Source of the DNA: JAIBBG01 sp040381475
Lineage (GTDB): Bacteria; Bacteroidota; Bacteroidia; Flavobacteriales_D; Sanyastnellaceae
DNA: 64,000 bases
Direction: 5' to 3'
NCBI GenBank assembly: GCA_040381475.1
Contig: JBEIHH010000001.1
Span: forward strand, 1-64,000
A model generated the notes under the pieces. The model did no database searches. It was given only the letters and a program-made list of their open reading frames with translations, and was not told the DNA's origin. Position 1 is the stretch's first letter. Each line of letters opens with the position of its first letter. Made by a program: the position numbers and the translations under genes. Shown here one piece after another: positions 44,292-53,334 of this stretch.

Positions 44292-45284
44292 ATGAAGGTT
44301 CGGTTCACCGCAATTCCCCATAAACTCCTATTCCGGCATCCTTTCAGGATTGCACATGGTATCAGATTGAGCACGGATGTTGTTTACTTGCGCGCAGAAT
44401 GCGTCAATGCTGTGGGATTTGGCGAAGCTACTTTGCCTCCTTATCTGGGTGTCAGCACGGCCGAGGTGCTTGAGTTTTTCAAACTACCGGTCATCAATGA
44501 AATTGAATTTCCTTTTTCTCCAAATGATGTCCTGATAAACATTGACCGGCAAATTCCCGGAATGATGCCGGCAAAGGCCGCTCTGGATATGGCTTTGTGG
44601 TCATTGCTTTCGCAACTGGACAAAAAATCCTTTCCTGAGTTATTTGATGTGAAAACCAATGAGCGTGTTCCGCATTCGTTCACAATTGGCGTTTGCGATG
44701 AGGTTGAATTCTCCGAAAAAATTCAATTTGCCCGCAGTGTCGGTTTTGACTTTTTTAAATTGAAGTTCGACGGCGTGCATGATAGACAAATGATTGAAAT
44801 GTACACCAAAATGGAACAGGCAACATTTGCGATTGATGTCAATCAGGCCTGGTCGGATGCGGAGGAGATGTTTGGTTTTGTTGATGAACTGGCGAGGCTT
44901 GGCTGTGTGCTGATAGAACAGCCTTTCCATCGCGATGATCTTGAACAGACTGCTTTGCTAAGGCAACATACTAACATTCCAGTGATCGCAGATGAGGCTT
45001 GTCAGAGAATCTTTGATATTCCGCGTATTCAGGAATCATTTGATGGCATCAATATCAAATTGCAGAAATGTGGAGGTCTTTCTGAGGCGCGAAGAATGAT
45101 CACGGATGCCAGATCGCGTGACTTGAAGGTTTTGATTGGTTGTATGAGCGAGTCGTCTGTTGGTTGTAATGCAGCAGAAGTGCTGTCGCCTTTGTGTAAC
45201 TGGGCGGATCTGGATGGTCCGTGGCTCATCAGAAATGATGATGAATTAATGCAGGAAATCGGATACAAAAAAAGCCTCAGATGA
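44292..45284 (+). CDS. Enolase-superfamily epimerase (dipeptide epimerase-like)
   Basis: A 330-residue enzyme of the muconate-cycloisomerase/dipeptide-epimerase branch. Expected catalytic and metal residues can be read: K-x-K in FDFFKLKFDG, metal ligands Asp in TFAIDVNQAW, Glu in CVLIEQPF and Asp in VIADEACQ, and the second-face Lys in GINIKLQKCGGL. These support abstraction of an alpha proton. Dipeptide epimerases of this group convert L-Ala-D-Glu to L-Ala-L-Glu in murein recycling; the substrate here is inferred only. Its end lies inside a terminator hairpin. Confidence 0.85.
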   Translation: MKVRFTAIPHKLLFRHPFRIAHGIRLSTDVVYLRAECVNAVGFGEATLPPYLGVSTAEVLEFFKLPVINEIEFPFSPNDVLINIDRQIPGMMPAKAALDMALWSLLSQLDKKSFPELFDVKTNERVPHSFTIGVCDEVEFSEKIQFARSVGFDFFKLKFDGVHDRQMIEMYTKMEQATFAIDVNQAWSDAEEMFGFVDELARLGCVLIEQPFHRDDLEQTALLRQHTNIPVIADEACQRIFDIPRIQESFDGINIKLQKCGGLSEARRMITDARSRDLKVLIGCMSESSVGCNAAEVLSPLCNWADLDGPWLIRNDDELMQEIGYKKSLR

Positions 45285-45299
45285 GGCTTTAAATATTTT
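45271..45299 (+). terminator. Terminator overlapping the epimerase stop codon
   Basis: AAAGCCTCA (45271-45279) pairs with TGAGGCTTT (45282-45290); in practice a GCCT/AGGC-type stem with small loop, followed by AAATATTTT. The TGA stop (45282-45284) is part of the right arm. Confidence 0.6.
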
Positions 45300-45313
45300 A
45301 AACGGAATAGGGA

Positions 45314-45775
45314 TTATTCTCCATATAGGCGTTCGCTTACAAGCACTGAATTTTCATCCCACATTTTCCAAACGTCTACTTTTTTACCAAGACTGTATAC
45401 CATATGGTACCGCTTTACACCCATATCATCCCATACTGTCCAAATACCATCTTTCAGGCCTTCTTTGTAATATGCCTCTCCTATTACTGAGCCTTTGCTA
45501 TTGAACTGATGCCATACACCTGATTTTTTTCCATTGGTATAATGTCCTTTTTCCTCAACTGCCCCGGTGGATGAATAGAAAATAACTTCTCCGTGCAACA
45601 GCCCTGATTCGATATTCAAAAGACGCAAGTTGCTTCCGTCACTATTCTTCTGTGTATATGATCCGCTGTATGGATTGCCTGATCCATCGCAAAAAACGCC
45701 ATCCTTTTCAACCACCTGGCTGGAAGCGAAAACTGATACTATAAATAGCAGAGCAAGCAGGCTGATCTTTTTCAT
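45314..45775 (-). CDS. Secreted MORN-repeat (YwqK-like) protein
   Basis: A 153-residue protein with a signal peptide (~1-20, ending FASSQ) and tandem MORN-type repeats: GLLHGEVIFYSSTGAVEEKGHY, GKKSGVWHQFNSKGSVIGEAYY, GLKDGIWTVWDDMGVKRYHMVY and GKKVDVWKMWDENS. In Bacteroidota such YwqK-like proteins are common and of unknown role. The ATG at 45775 (MKKISLLAL) is used since the upstream codons overlap a promoter element. Confidence 0.85.
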   Translation of the reverse strand: MKKISLLALLFIVSVFASSQVVEKDGVFCDGSGNPYSGSYTQKNSDGSNLRLLNIESGLLHGEVIFYSSTGAVEEKGHYTNGKKSGVWHQFNSKGSVIGEAYYKEGLKDGIWTVWDDMGVKRYHMVYSLGKKVDVWKMWDENSVLVSERLYGE

Positions 45776-45808
45776 ATTCATAAATTGTCGATTAATCTTT
45801 CGATAATA

Positions 45809-45816
45809 CAAATCTA
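45809..45816 (-). promoter_or_regulatory. -7 element (TAGATTTG) for the MORN gene
   Basis: On the minus strand TAGATTTG fits TAnnTTTG, 33 nt before the ATG at 45775. No TTTG at normal distance. Confidence 0.45.
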
Positions 45817-45916
45817 ACGATTTATTAATATGAATGTTTCAATTCGAACAAAAAATTTTTAAGTTGTTGAAAATAAGCTTGATGAAAATTTGCAATGTTA
45901 AGCGAATGTAAACAAA

Positions 45917-46246
45917 TCAACGCTCAACAAGTGAGACTTCAATATCAGAACCTGATTTACCGGCCTCCGGAATAATCACTTCGGTTGATTGGAAGGATAC
46001 AAGTTGGAATACAACTTTGATTTCACCGGCAGGTATTTGTGTAAATGTGAAATTGCCATCACGATCAGAAAAAGTGACCAGATCTGTCCCTTGAATTTGC
46101 ACTTTAACGCCGCTTAAAGACTCACCGGAAACAGCATCCTTCACAATACCCGATACGGTACTCCCCTTGGTATCCGGAAACTTGTTGCTGAACATACAGT
46201 TGCTCAGCACTAAGAATGAAATGAGAAGGATAACCGCTTTTTGCAT
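45917..46246 (-). CDS. Small lipoprotein with carboxypeptidase-regulatory-like domain
   Basis: A ~109-residue lipoprotein. The lipobox is in SFLVLSNCMFSN (Cys ~17). The mature part is a single carboxypeptidase regulatory-like (CarboxypepD_reg) beta-sandwich: TVSGIVKDAVSGESLSGVKVQIQGTDLVT, DRDGNFTFTQIPAGEIKVVFQLVSFQSTEV. The same module heads many TonB-dependent receptors, but here it stands alone. Start ATG 46246 (MQKAVILL) or 46264 (MKFICGMQ). Confidence 0.75.
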   Translation of the reverse strand: MQKAVILLISFLVLSNCMFSNKFPDTKGSTVSGIVKDAVSGESLSGVKVQIQGTDLVTFSDRDGNFTFTQIPAGEIKVVFQLVSFQSTEVIIPEAGKSGSDIEVSLVER

Positions 46247-46378
46247 GCCACAAATGAATTTCATCTATGATAACCGTTTGTTTATCCTGCGTTAATTTAT
46301 CGTTATGAGGAAAAGGTAGACAGCACTCCTAAAGCATAGCATTACAATTTCGGAAGAGCGGCTTTTTCAGATGGAGTA

Positions 46379-46705
46379 TTATTCCTTTTTGACCAATGGA
46401 TTTCGGAGCCGTGATAAAAAGTCGCTGAATTTCTCGTCAAACTCGTTGATTCTTGTGAGATCAAGTGAATATTCTGTTTTTGAACCATAGAGATTCCCTT
46501 GGATCAATCCCGCTCTTTTCAACTCTCTTAAATGCTGAAGAACAGTGCTTCTGGATAAACCCGGAATCTCTACGATGGAGCGTAAAGGTTTTTCCCCATG
46601 TTGCGCCAGAGCAATAAGAACTGCAATGCGTGCCGGATGCCCTATCGATCGGGTAAATTGAGCCAAACCTTTGGAAAAGAGGTCATATTGTTCTGTGCCC
46701 GGCAA
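46379..46705 (-). CDS. ArsR-family winged-helix regulator (TTG start)
   Basis: A 108-residue winged-helix regulator. ARIAVLIALAQHGEKPLRSIVEI and the recognition helix SRSTVLQHLRELKRAGLI are typical of ArsR-type repressors; the wing is GNLYGSKTEYSLD. No metal-binding Cys cluster (such as CVC) is present, so it probably does not sense arsenic or zinc in the classic way. No ATG is found in frame; the start is TTG at 46705. The target is unknown; the gene is single. Confidence 0.85.
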   Translation of the reverse strand: MPGTEQYDLFSKGLAQFTRSIGHPARIAVLIALAQHGEKPLRSIVEIPGLSRSTVLQHLRELKRAGLIQGNLYGSKTEYSLDLTRINEFDEKFSDFLSRLRNPLVKKE

Positions 46706-46802
46706 TTGAATTTGATTTTTGCCAAAGTTGAAATCATGTTGTTTAGTATGAATGAAGCGGAGGTTACCGTTTCATGAAAGAATTTGAACCAAAAGCGGGA
46801 AA

Positions 46803-47609
46803 TCAGCGCAGGAGTTCTTCCATTCGTTTTCGGAATACGGGAAAGCTATTCAGGTTGCTGTGCTTACCTCCGTTAACAGTAGTCATGTTTACATCCTTTG
46901 AGGCGTTTTTCGCAGTATTGTATAGTCTTTGCGCATGTCCATGGGGAACCACACGATCGCTCGTTCCATGAAAAATGTGAATAGGGTATTTCACATTTTG
47001 GATGTACAAATCTGATCTGAAACGATACCTTAATAAATACTTTATTGGTAGAAATGGCAGATAGTATTTGCCGGTGAGATGCATATTGAAAAAGGGTGTT
47101 TCAAGTATCAGCAGTGATGCCGTTCTTCGCGAAGCAAGCCTGGTAGCGAATGCAGCACCGAGTGATCTTCCGTAAATTACTAATTTGTCGTAATGCTTTC
47201 GTGAGATGATGTCATCAAAACATGTCTCAATGTCTCTGTGCATTTTCGCTTCCGATCTTTTGCCTCTGCTTTGACCGTAGCCACGATAGTCAGGTATGTA
47301 AACATCATATCCGTAGTCGGAAAGTTCTTCAGCCATGAATTGCCATCGCTTCATGCTTCCGGTATTTCCGTGAAGATAAAATATCAACCCTTTCGGATTT
47401 GGGTTTTTAATCAGAATTCCATGAATTATTCCGCTATGTGCTGTATGAATGATTATTTCCTCGCAAGGCAGCGTGACTGCCGGCTTGAATATTTCAGTAA
47501 AATTCAACGGAATAAAAATAAATCTCTCTTGTATCAGAAAATAAACAACACAGATGCCTGCATATATAAGGAGTAGAACAATGATGAAGTGCAGAGTATA
47601 AGATGTCAT
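46803..47609 (-). CDS. Alpha/beta hydrolase, membrane-anchored
   Basis: A 268-residue hydrolase with an N-terminal TM (~8-28: HFIIVLLLIYAGICVVYFLI), then an alpha/beta-hydrolase fold. Oxyanion stretch LIFYLHGNTGSMKRW, nucleophile elbow YGRSLGAAFA (Ser in GRSLG), DYRGYGQSRGK, and the Asp/His of the triad in HGTSDRVVPHGHA and VNGGKHSNLN. The plan matches the BAAT/BEM46-like 'alpha/beta hydrolase' group. Substrate unknown. Confidence 0.85.
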   Translation of the reverse strand: MTSYTLHFIIVLLLIYAGICVVYFLIQERFIFIPLNFTEIFKPAVTLPCEEIIIHTAHSGIIHGILIKNPNPKGLIFYLHGNTGSMKRWQFMAEELSDYGYDVYIPDYRGYGQSRGKRSEAKMHRDIETCFDDIISRKHYDKLVIYGRSLGAAFATRLASRRTASLLILETPFFNMHLTGKYYLPFLPIKYLLRYRFRSDLYIQNVKYPIHIFHGTSDRVVPHGHAQRLYNTAKNASKDVNMTTVNGGKHSNLNSFPVFRKRMEELLR

Positions 47610-47686
47610 GGCAGCAAGAACTTCACATAACCGATGAAATTGGACTTATACGATTTCTTCTGCATCATGCTATCTGAACTGCCGAA

Positions 47687-49702
47687 TCAATAACTCATCA
47701 GTCTTTTGATTTTTTCATCCAATACTGCTGTCGCAAGAAAACTCTTTTCCAGGTTGGCGTTGAAAGGTATCGGTGTATCCAGACTTCCTGCCCGAATTAC
47801 CGGTGCATCAAGATGTTCGAAACAGTTTTCCGTGATAAGCGATGCAATTTCACCACCTATACCTCCTGTCAGACAATCTTCATGAAGCACCAATACCCTT
47901 CCTGTTTTCCTGACTGAATTATATATTGTTTCAATATCAAGCGGTAGCAATGTCCTCAGGTCAATGAGATCGGCCTGAATATTTGTATGCGTATTGATAT
48001 AATCTATTGCCCAGTGCACACCCATGCCGTAGGTAACAATGGTTAAGTCCGAGCCGGTTCTGATCAGATTGGCCTTTCCGAATGGAATGGTGTAATATCC
48101 TTCAGGTACTTCGCCTGATACACTTCTGTAGAGTGCTTTGTGTTCGAAGAAAATTACAGGATTCGGATCTTCGAAGGATTGACAAAGTAATCCTTTCGCG
48201 TCTGCAGGAAATGCCGGATATGCGATTTTTAAGCCTGGTGTGTGAAAGAACCATGCTTCATTGCTTTGACTGTGAAATGGCCCGGCAGCTACACCTGCCC
48301 CCGTAGGCATGCGCACGACAACATCAGCATTTTCCTGCCAGCGGTAATGAAGCTTTGCCAGGTTGTTGATGATCTGGTTGAAACCACAAGTAACAAAATC
48401 GGCGAACTGCATTTCAACCATGGCTTTCCATCCTGCGATTGAAAGACCAAGTCCGGAGCCGATAATGGCAGATTCACACAAAGGAGTGTTACGTACACGG
48501 CCTTTTCCAAACTCTTCTACAAATCCTTCGGTGACCTTAAACACACCACCGTATTCCGCAATATCCTGACCCATAAGCACAAGCTTCTTATGCTTGTGCA
48601 TGCTTTCTTTCAGACCATCACTGATGGCGTCGATAAAACGTTTTTCGCTGGCTAAGGTCGTTTGGGGCTTTATCTCGAGGTTGTCGAATGGTGCATACAC
48701 ATCTTCCATTTCCTTGTCTATATCCGGTGTGATATCAGCCTCTGCATATGCTACTTTGAGTGCGTCATTGATTTCAGTTTTGATTGTGTTGCGGATTTCG
48801 ACAACATCTTTTTCCGATATAACATTCTTCTCAAGAAGCCATAATTCATAATTGTCTACAGGATCTTTTTTCTCCCAACTCTCAATAAGTCCTTCAGGAT
48901 AGTATTTCGTTCCGCTGGCCTCTTCATGCCCGCGCAATCTGAATGTCATGAATTCCATCAATATTGGCCGTGGCCGCTGGCGAATGCTCTCCGCCGCTTT
49001 TCTGACGGCATTGTACACTTCTACAATGTTATTACCATCAACCTGAATTGCATCTTCTTCCGGCATACCATAACCGATAGCCTTATCGATGAATTGCTTA
49101 CAGCGGAATTGCTCCCGGCTTGGGGTCGACAATCCCCAGGAGTTATTTTCAATGGCAATAATCACCGGTAAATCCCACACAGTAGCAACGTTGAGTGCCT
49201 CGTGGAAATCGCCTTCACTAGCGCCTCCGTCTCCACAAAAGACGATGGTCGCTTTTTTATCGCCACTCAGTTTGTTGGCAAGCGCAATTCCATCTGCAAT
49301 ACCCAGTTGTGGACCAAGATGCGAGATCATTCCAACAAGATGGTGCTTCTTTGTACCGAAATGAAACGAACGATCGCGTCCTTTGGTAAATCCTTTTTCC
49401 TTGCCCTGAAACTGCATAAACAATTGTTCAAGCGGAAGATTGCGGCCCGTAAATATGCCCAGATTCCGGTGCATAGGAAGAATGTATTCATCTTCATTCA
49501 TTCCAAGTGCAACACCAACGGAGATTGCTTCTTGTCCGAAACTACTGAACCATTTGGAAATTTTTCCTAAACGGAGCTGACTCAACATTTTTTCTTCTAT
49601 CAGACGAGGCTTCAGCATGGCTTTATAGAGCATCAGCAATTCATCATTCTTAAGGCCATGGTTCTTCGAAAAACGTATCGTTGGTTTTGTCAATTCAGAC
49701 AT
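47687..49702 (-). CDS. Fused 2-oxo acid dehydrogenase E1 alpha-beta
   Basis: A 671-residue fusion of E1 alpha and E1 beta. Alpha part (~1-330): thiamine diphosphate motif CGDGGASEGDFHEALNVATVWDLPVI...NN, and RLRGHEEASGTKYY. Beta part (~345-671): KLVLMGQDIAEYGGVFKVTEGF, TPLCESAIIGSGLGLSIAG, MPTGAGVAAGPFHSQSNEAWF and IDLRTLLPLDIETI. The order and length fit the branched-chain 2-oxoacid dehydrogenase fusion of Bacteroidota; pyruvate is covered by the separate pdhB. Upstream on the minus strand lies TAATTTCG (49716-49723), near the -7 consensus. Confidence 0.93.
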   Translation of the reverse strand: MSELTKPTIRFSKNHGLKNDELLMLYKAMLKPRLIEEKMLSQLRLGKISKWFSSFGQEAISVGVALGMNEDEYILPMHRNLGIFTGRNLPLEQLFMQFQGKEKGFTKGRDRSFHFGTKKHHLVGMISHLGPQLGIADGIALANKLSGDKKATIVFCGDGGASEGDFHEALNVATVWDLPVIIAIENNSWGLSTPSREQFRCKQFIDKAIGYGMPEEDAIQVDGNNIVEVYNAVRKAAESIRQRPRPILMEFMTFRLRGHEEASGTKYYPEGLIESWEKKDPVDNYELWLLEKNVISEKDVVEIRNTIKTEINDALKVAYAEADITPDIDKEMEDVYAPFDNLEIKPQTTLASEKRFIDAISDGLKESMHKHKKLVLMGQDIAEYGGVFKVTEGFVEEFGKGRVRNTPLCESAIIGSGLGLSIAGWKAMVEMQFADFVTCGFNQIINNLAKLHYRWQENADVVVRMPTGAGVAAGPFHSQSNEAWFFHTPGLKIAYPAFPADAKGLLCQSFEDPNPVIFFEHKALYRSVSGEVPEGYYTIPFGKANLIRTGSDLTIVTYGMGVHWAIDYINTHTNIQADLIDLRTLLPLDIETIYNSVRKTGRVLVLHEDCLTGGIGGEIASLITENCFEHLDAPVIRAGSLDTPIPFNANLEKSFLATAVLDEKIKRLMSY

Positions 49703-50172
49703 GTCTTTTTTTTGGCGAAATTAACGTGTGCTATTCTAAAATGATGAACGAATAGTTGACGTTAAAAGAAAATTGATTCGCGATTTGAAGAGGGAGTAAG
49801 CATTTTTCCTACTCGTTTTTCAAAATGCGTTATATAAATTGGAAATAGTCACAGAAGTTCTGTTCTGTCCTGTAAATAACGTATTCATAGCACCAGTCCA
49901 TGTGCTTGTATTTGATCATTTATCAGATGTTGTGGTCTTGCGAATCATAACACTTGCAAGACTGCGCCCAAGGCTATTACACATTTATCTGACGTTATGC
50001 GATTCACCGATGAACATTTAACTGACAGAAAGACTAAGGTATAATCGTCGTAAGTATTTTGCTCATGGATGTGGAAATGTCATGTTCGTTTTATAAGTTT
50101 TTTGGAATTTTGGAAGTGCGGCATCTAATTAGTAAAAAGCGGAATGGGTGAATTTGTATAATGATGGTTCTA
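49703..50172. other. Gene-free stretch before the H1-like gene
   Basis: About 470 nt without a convincing gene on either strand. It has a weak 5-bp hairpin with T-run (GAGTA 49794-49798, TACTC 49810-49814). A 60-codon plus frame (49839-50021) has neither recognisable sequence nor codon use like the neighbours. Otherwise nothing is seen. Confidence 0.4.
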
Positions 50173-50204
50173 TTTGTTAAAATGGTCCAGAAATACTATA
50201 TTTG
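50173..50204 (+). promoter_or_regulatory. Promoter of the H1-like gene (TTTG-N20-TATATTTG)
   Basis: A complete -33/-7 pair: TTTG at 50173-50176, TATATTTG at 50197-50204, with a 20-nt spacer. It is the best promoter in the window. It predicts a transcription start near 50210 and a ~29-nt leader, which fixes the start codon at 50239. Confidence 0.85.
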
Positions 50205-50238
50205 TGCCTCCCAAGTACAATTTAATCTATATACAAGA

Positions 50239-50925
50239 ATGGCAAAAACAAATTATCTGGTTCAGATAAAACAGCGCATGGTTGAAATTCAGAAAGAATT
50301 CAATGCACTGACTGAAGCCTATCAACTTCTTTCTTCTGCTGGTGCTACCCGCGGCAGAAAAGCTAAACTTCCATCTCTGAGTGAAATAGCTTCTGAAACA
50401 GTAGTTGCTGCAGCTCCAAAAAAGAAGGGCAAAAAGGGTCGTCCTGCTGGTTCTAAAAACAAGGCAAAAGGTGCAAAAAGAGGTCCTAAACCTTCGGTAA
50501 AGGCTGCTGTAAATAAGCCTGCGCCTGCTGAGATGCCGGCCAAATCAAAGGCAGCCAAATCGGCGAAACCAGCAAAAGCAGCGAAGAAAGTTAAATCAGC
50601 AAAACCGGTTAAAGCTGCTAAAGCGACCAAGTCCGGAAAACGCTCTCGCATTCCGAATCTCTCCAATAAAATTCAGGAGATGGTTGGTAAGAGTGGACGA
50701 TTTATGACGAACAGTCAGATTACCGATCGTCTTGCTTCTCTTTATCCGTCTAAGTCACGTTCCGATCTTGGTAAATACATTTCTGTGATTCTGGCCAATA
50801 TGAAATCTCGTAAAGAGTTGGCTGTAGTCACTATCGACGCCAAAGGCAACAAGATGCGTTCCGGTTTGTGGGGCCTTACATCGTGGTTCGATGGCGGTAA
50901 ACCAAAGAATGAGTTTTTGAAATAA
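50239..50925 (+). CDS. Histone H1-like DNA-binding protein with winged-helix C-terminus
   Basis: A 228-residue basic protein. N-terminal ~45 residues look helical (NYLVQIKQRMVEIQKEFNALTEAYQ). The middle (~65-155) is a Lys/Ala/Pro-rich tail with AT-hook-like motifs (KKGRPAGSK, KRGPKPS) and many AKSAKPAKAAKK repeats, as in histone H1 tails. The C-terminal ~75 residues (NKIQEMVGKSGRFMTNSQI to GLWGLTSWFDG) form a winged-helix domain of HARE-HTH-like plan. It probably binds and compacts DNA or acts as a global regulator. Strong promoter and terminator suggest an abundant, monocistronic product. Confidence 0.8.
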   Translation: MAKTNYLVQIKQRMVEIQKEFNALTEAYQLLSSAGATRGRKAKLPSLSEIASETVVAAAPKKKGKKGRPAGSKNKAKGAKRGPKPSVKAAVNKPAPAEMPAKSKAAKSAKPAKAAKKVKSAKPVKAAKATKSGKRSRIPNLSNKIQEMVGKSGRFMTNSQITDRLASLYPSKSRSDLGKYISVILANMKSRKELAVVTIDAKGNKMRSGLWGLTSWFDGGKPKNEFLK

Positions 50926-50933
50926 TCAATTGA

Positions 50934-50977
50934 AGGTCGGTTTCTATCTCTAAGATTAGAAACCGACCTCTTTTTTG
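50934..50977 (+). terminator. Strong terminator after the H1-like gene
   Basis: The stem AGGTCGGTTTCTA (50934-50946) / TAGAAACCGACCT (50957-50969) is 13 bp and perfect, followed by CTTTTTT. Confidence 0.92.
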
Positions 50978-50995
50978 GTTGAACAGACCAACAAG

Positions 50996-52549
50996 ATGAA
51001 AGAAATTGAGTTAGTTCTTGCGCCACATCTGGCTGCTTCATACGAGTCTATTGTTCAGTCATTGGCCAGTCAATATGGTCATCACGGAGATTTCAGAATC
51101 ATTAGGAAATCGATCGATGCACGTCATAGAAAAGTTGTTGTTCAACTTCGCATTGAGTTATACAAGGATGGTGAGATAATTCCCGCGCTCTATCGAATCA
51201 GGGATTTTAATTCTCCCAAGAAAGATCAAAAAATAATTATCGTTGGCGCCGGCCCGGCTGGATTGTTTGCTGCACTGAGATGTCTTGAACTGGGCATCAC
51301 TCCTGTGGTAATAGAAAGAGGTGGCGATGTGCGTTCGCGCCGCCGCGATTTGGCCGCGATCAATAAGGAACACCTCGTGAATTCTGATTCCAACTACTGT
51401 TTTGGTGAAGGTGGCGCTGGTACATATTCTGATGGTAAACTCTACACGCGGAGCACAAAACGTGGCGATGTAAGATCGGTCCTCGAGACGCTGGTGCAGT
51501 TTGGCGCCAACGAAAACATACTTTCTGAAGCACATCCGCACATTGGAACTAACAAACTTCCAGAAATTATCACTGCTATTCGTGAAGCAATTATTTCCGC
51601 AGGTGGCGCAGTGATTTTCAATACGCGTGTTACCGATTTTATGATCAGCGACGACACTATAAAAGGAGTCGTGACACAACAAGGTGATCAGTTATTGGCT
51701 GATGCTGTTGTACTTGCTACCGGCCACAGTGCTCGTGATATTTTTGAATTGCTTCACAAAAAAAAGGTACTCATCGAGTTCAAACCATACGCTATTGGCG
51801 TCCGTGCAGAACATCCGCAGGAAATTATTGATCAGGCGCAATACCATTGCGAGATGCGTCCTGAAGAACTCCCCCCTGCCAGCTACGGGCTGGTGCATCA
51901 GGTGAATGGGTTAGGAGTTTATTCTTTTTGCATGTGTCCTGGAGGAATTATCGCACCTTGTGCAACTGCACCTGGCGAGATTGTCACCAATGGCTGGTCG
52001 CCAAGCAAGAGAAACAATCCTTATGCGAATAGCGGCATTGTTGTTCCAATTCACTGGGAACATGTAAAAGATTTTCATCAGTTCGGGCCATTGGCAGGTT
52101 TGCATTACCAAAGTGCCGTAGAAAAAATTTGTTGCGAAATGGCCGGTGGCAATCAAACGGCGCCAGCTCAGCGTTTGGTTGACTTTGTTTACAAGAAGGC
52201 ATCTGTTGATTTGCCAAACAACTCGTACCAACCCGGTGTTGCATCTTTAAATCTTCATGATGTGCTGCCGAAGCACATCAGCTCTCATCTGGCGGAAGGC
52301 TTTAAAGCATTTGGGAAAAAAATGAAGGGCTATTTTACCAATGAGGCAATTTTGGTGGCGCCTGAGTCGCGTACTTCTTCTCCGGTGAGAATTCCAAGAG
52401 ACCGCGATACATTGGAGCATCCGGAATTAAAAAATCTATACCCATGTGGCGAAGGCGCTGGTTTTGCAGGCGGCATTGTGAGCGCAGCCATTGATGGCGA
52501 GAAAGTGGTAGATGCGGTTTTCGCTGCATGGATGGCTAAAGGAATGTGA
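50996..52549 (+). CDS. FAD-dependent oxidoreductase (YtfP/DUF-like flavoprotein)
   Basis: A 517-residue flavoprotein. After an N-terminal ~85-residue domain (MKEIELVLAPHLAAS), the dinucleotide-binding motif IIIVGAGPAGLFAALRCLELG and VVIERGGDVRSRRRD mark the FAD domain. Further: FGEGGAGTYSDGKLYTR, VLATGHSARDIF, SFCMCPGGII and a C-terminal CGEGAGFAGGIVSAAIDG that closes the FAD site. Large flavoproteins of this kind are widespread and poorly characterised; the substrate is unknown. ATG 50996 is used. It begins 19 nt after the terminator. Confidence 0.85.
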   Translation: MKEIELVLAPHLAASYESIVQSLASQYGHHGDFRIIRKSIDARHRKVVVQLRIELYKDGEIIPALYRIRDFNSPKKDQKIIIVGAGPAGLFAALRCLELGITPVVIERGGDVRSRRRDLAAINKEHLVNSDSNYCFGEGGAGTYSDGKLYTRSTKRGDVRSVLETLVQFGANENILSEAHPHIGTNKLPEIITAIREAIISAGGAVIFNTRVTDFMISDDTIKGVVTQQGDQLLADAVVLATGHSARDIFELLHKKKVLIEFKPYAIGVRAEHPQEIIDQAQYHCEMRPEELPPASYGLVHQVNGLGVYSFCMCPGGIIAPCATAPGEIVTNGWSPSKRNNPYANSGIVVPIHWEHVKDFHQFGPLAGLHYQSAVEKICCEMAGGNQTAPAQRLVDFVYKKASVDLPNNSYQPGVASLNLHDVLPKHISSHLAEGFKAFGKKMKGYFTNEAILVAPESRTSSPVRIPRDRDTLEHPELKNLYPCGEGAGFAGGIVSAAIDGEKVVDAVFAAWMAKGM

Positions 52550-52559
52550 GATCCTCAGT

Positions 52560-52567
52560 TAATTTTG
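52560..52567 (+). promoter_or_regulatory. -7 element (TAATTTTG) before the first modular family gene
   Basis: TAATTTTG fits TAnnTTTG and ends 5 nt before the ATG at 52573, so the mRNA would be leaderless. No TTTG at the -33 distance. Confidence 0.45.
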
Positions 52568-52572
52568 TTCCT

Positions 52573-53085
52573 ATGACAAGATATTCATTGTTTTTATTGG
52601 TTATAACCTGTCTGGGTTTGGTCCGTTTATCTGCACAGGATATCAATATTCACGGCACGTTGAAAGATCATGATTCAAAGGGCAAGCTGAGAAATGCCAT
52701 GGTTATAGTTTTTCAGGATGGAAAAGAAATGAATCGCTACAATTGCAATGATTCAGGCATTTACAATTTCCTGATGCCGGTTGGCCATGAACATACGTTG
52801 CGATATTCATGTAAGCGATATTTTTCAAAAATTATCAGCATTGATTCCCGCGATATTCCCGATAGTTTGGCGGAAGGTGGTTTTGAGATGAAGATCGATG
52901 GCACTCTTTTGCGGAAGGTCAAGAAGGTTGATGCGCGACTTTTCGAAGAACCGATCGCGATTGCGAAATACGATGAGGAGGAAGGCGATTTTGCTTTTGA
53001 TTTTAACTACACAGAAATAAGACAGGCTGAAATAGAAGCAGCTTTGGGAAATGTCAAAAATTCAAAGCGGAGAGTTAAGAAGTGA
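52573..53085 (+). CDS. Secreted N-terminal-domain-only member of the modular family
   Basis: A 170-residue secreted protein: signal peptide (~1-20, VRLSAQ) and one carboxypeptidase-regulatory-like domain (INIHGTLKDHDSKGKLRNAMVIV, YNFLMPVGHEHTLRYSC), then IAIAKYDEEEGDFAFDFNYTEIRQAEIEAAL. It aligns along its length with the first ~150 residues of the 907-residue protein encoded next (conserved SIDSRDIPD / RVDTRNIPE, EGGFEMKIDGTL / GGGFDMQVDGTL, EPIAIAK / EPMAIAK). Beyond that it ends in a basic tail instead of TPR repeats. Confidence 0.75.
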   Translation: MTRYSLFLLVITCLGLVRLSAQDINIHGTLKDHDSKGKLRNAMVIVFQDGKEMNRYNCNDSGIYNFLMPVGHEHTLRYSCKRYFSKIISIDSRDIPDSLAEGGFEMKIDGTLLRKVKKVDARLFEEPIAIAKYDEEEGDFAFDFNYTEIRQAEIEAALGNVKNSKRRVKK

Positions 53086-53334
53086 CTCCGGATTACACTC
53101 TTCTGCCAACCTTACATAGCTGAATTTCTTTCGCTGAGACAACTAATTTCCCCGTGATTGCATTATTCCGTAATTCTCAATCAACTGGCACCGCTCTTGA
53201 CCTTCCTGCTTCTGTGCTCATCAAAAAATTTGCGTTTTCCCTTTGAACCGGGCAATGGTTGAAATTTTTCGAAGTATTTGTGCAACTTTTAGAACATTTC
53301 AGGCTACTTTTACGTTCAGCGTGGCTGTGAAAAC

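Noticed and set aside
46379..46705. ArsR-type gene as part of an arsenic or metal resistance cassette
   Set aside because: No metal-binding Cys motif and no arsenic or metal efflux genes nearby.
49839..50021. 60-codon open frame in the gap before the H1-like gene
   Set aside because: No recognisable domain, no promoter or ribosome site, and hydrophobic residues are scattered without a signal peptide or TM pattern.
50161..50238. 26-codon N-terminal extension of the H1-like protein
   Set aside because: These codons lie within the -33/-7 promoter, so they would not be transcribed; the ATG at 50239 fits the promoter.
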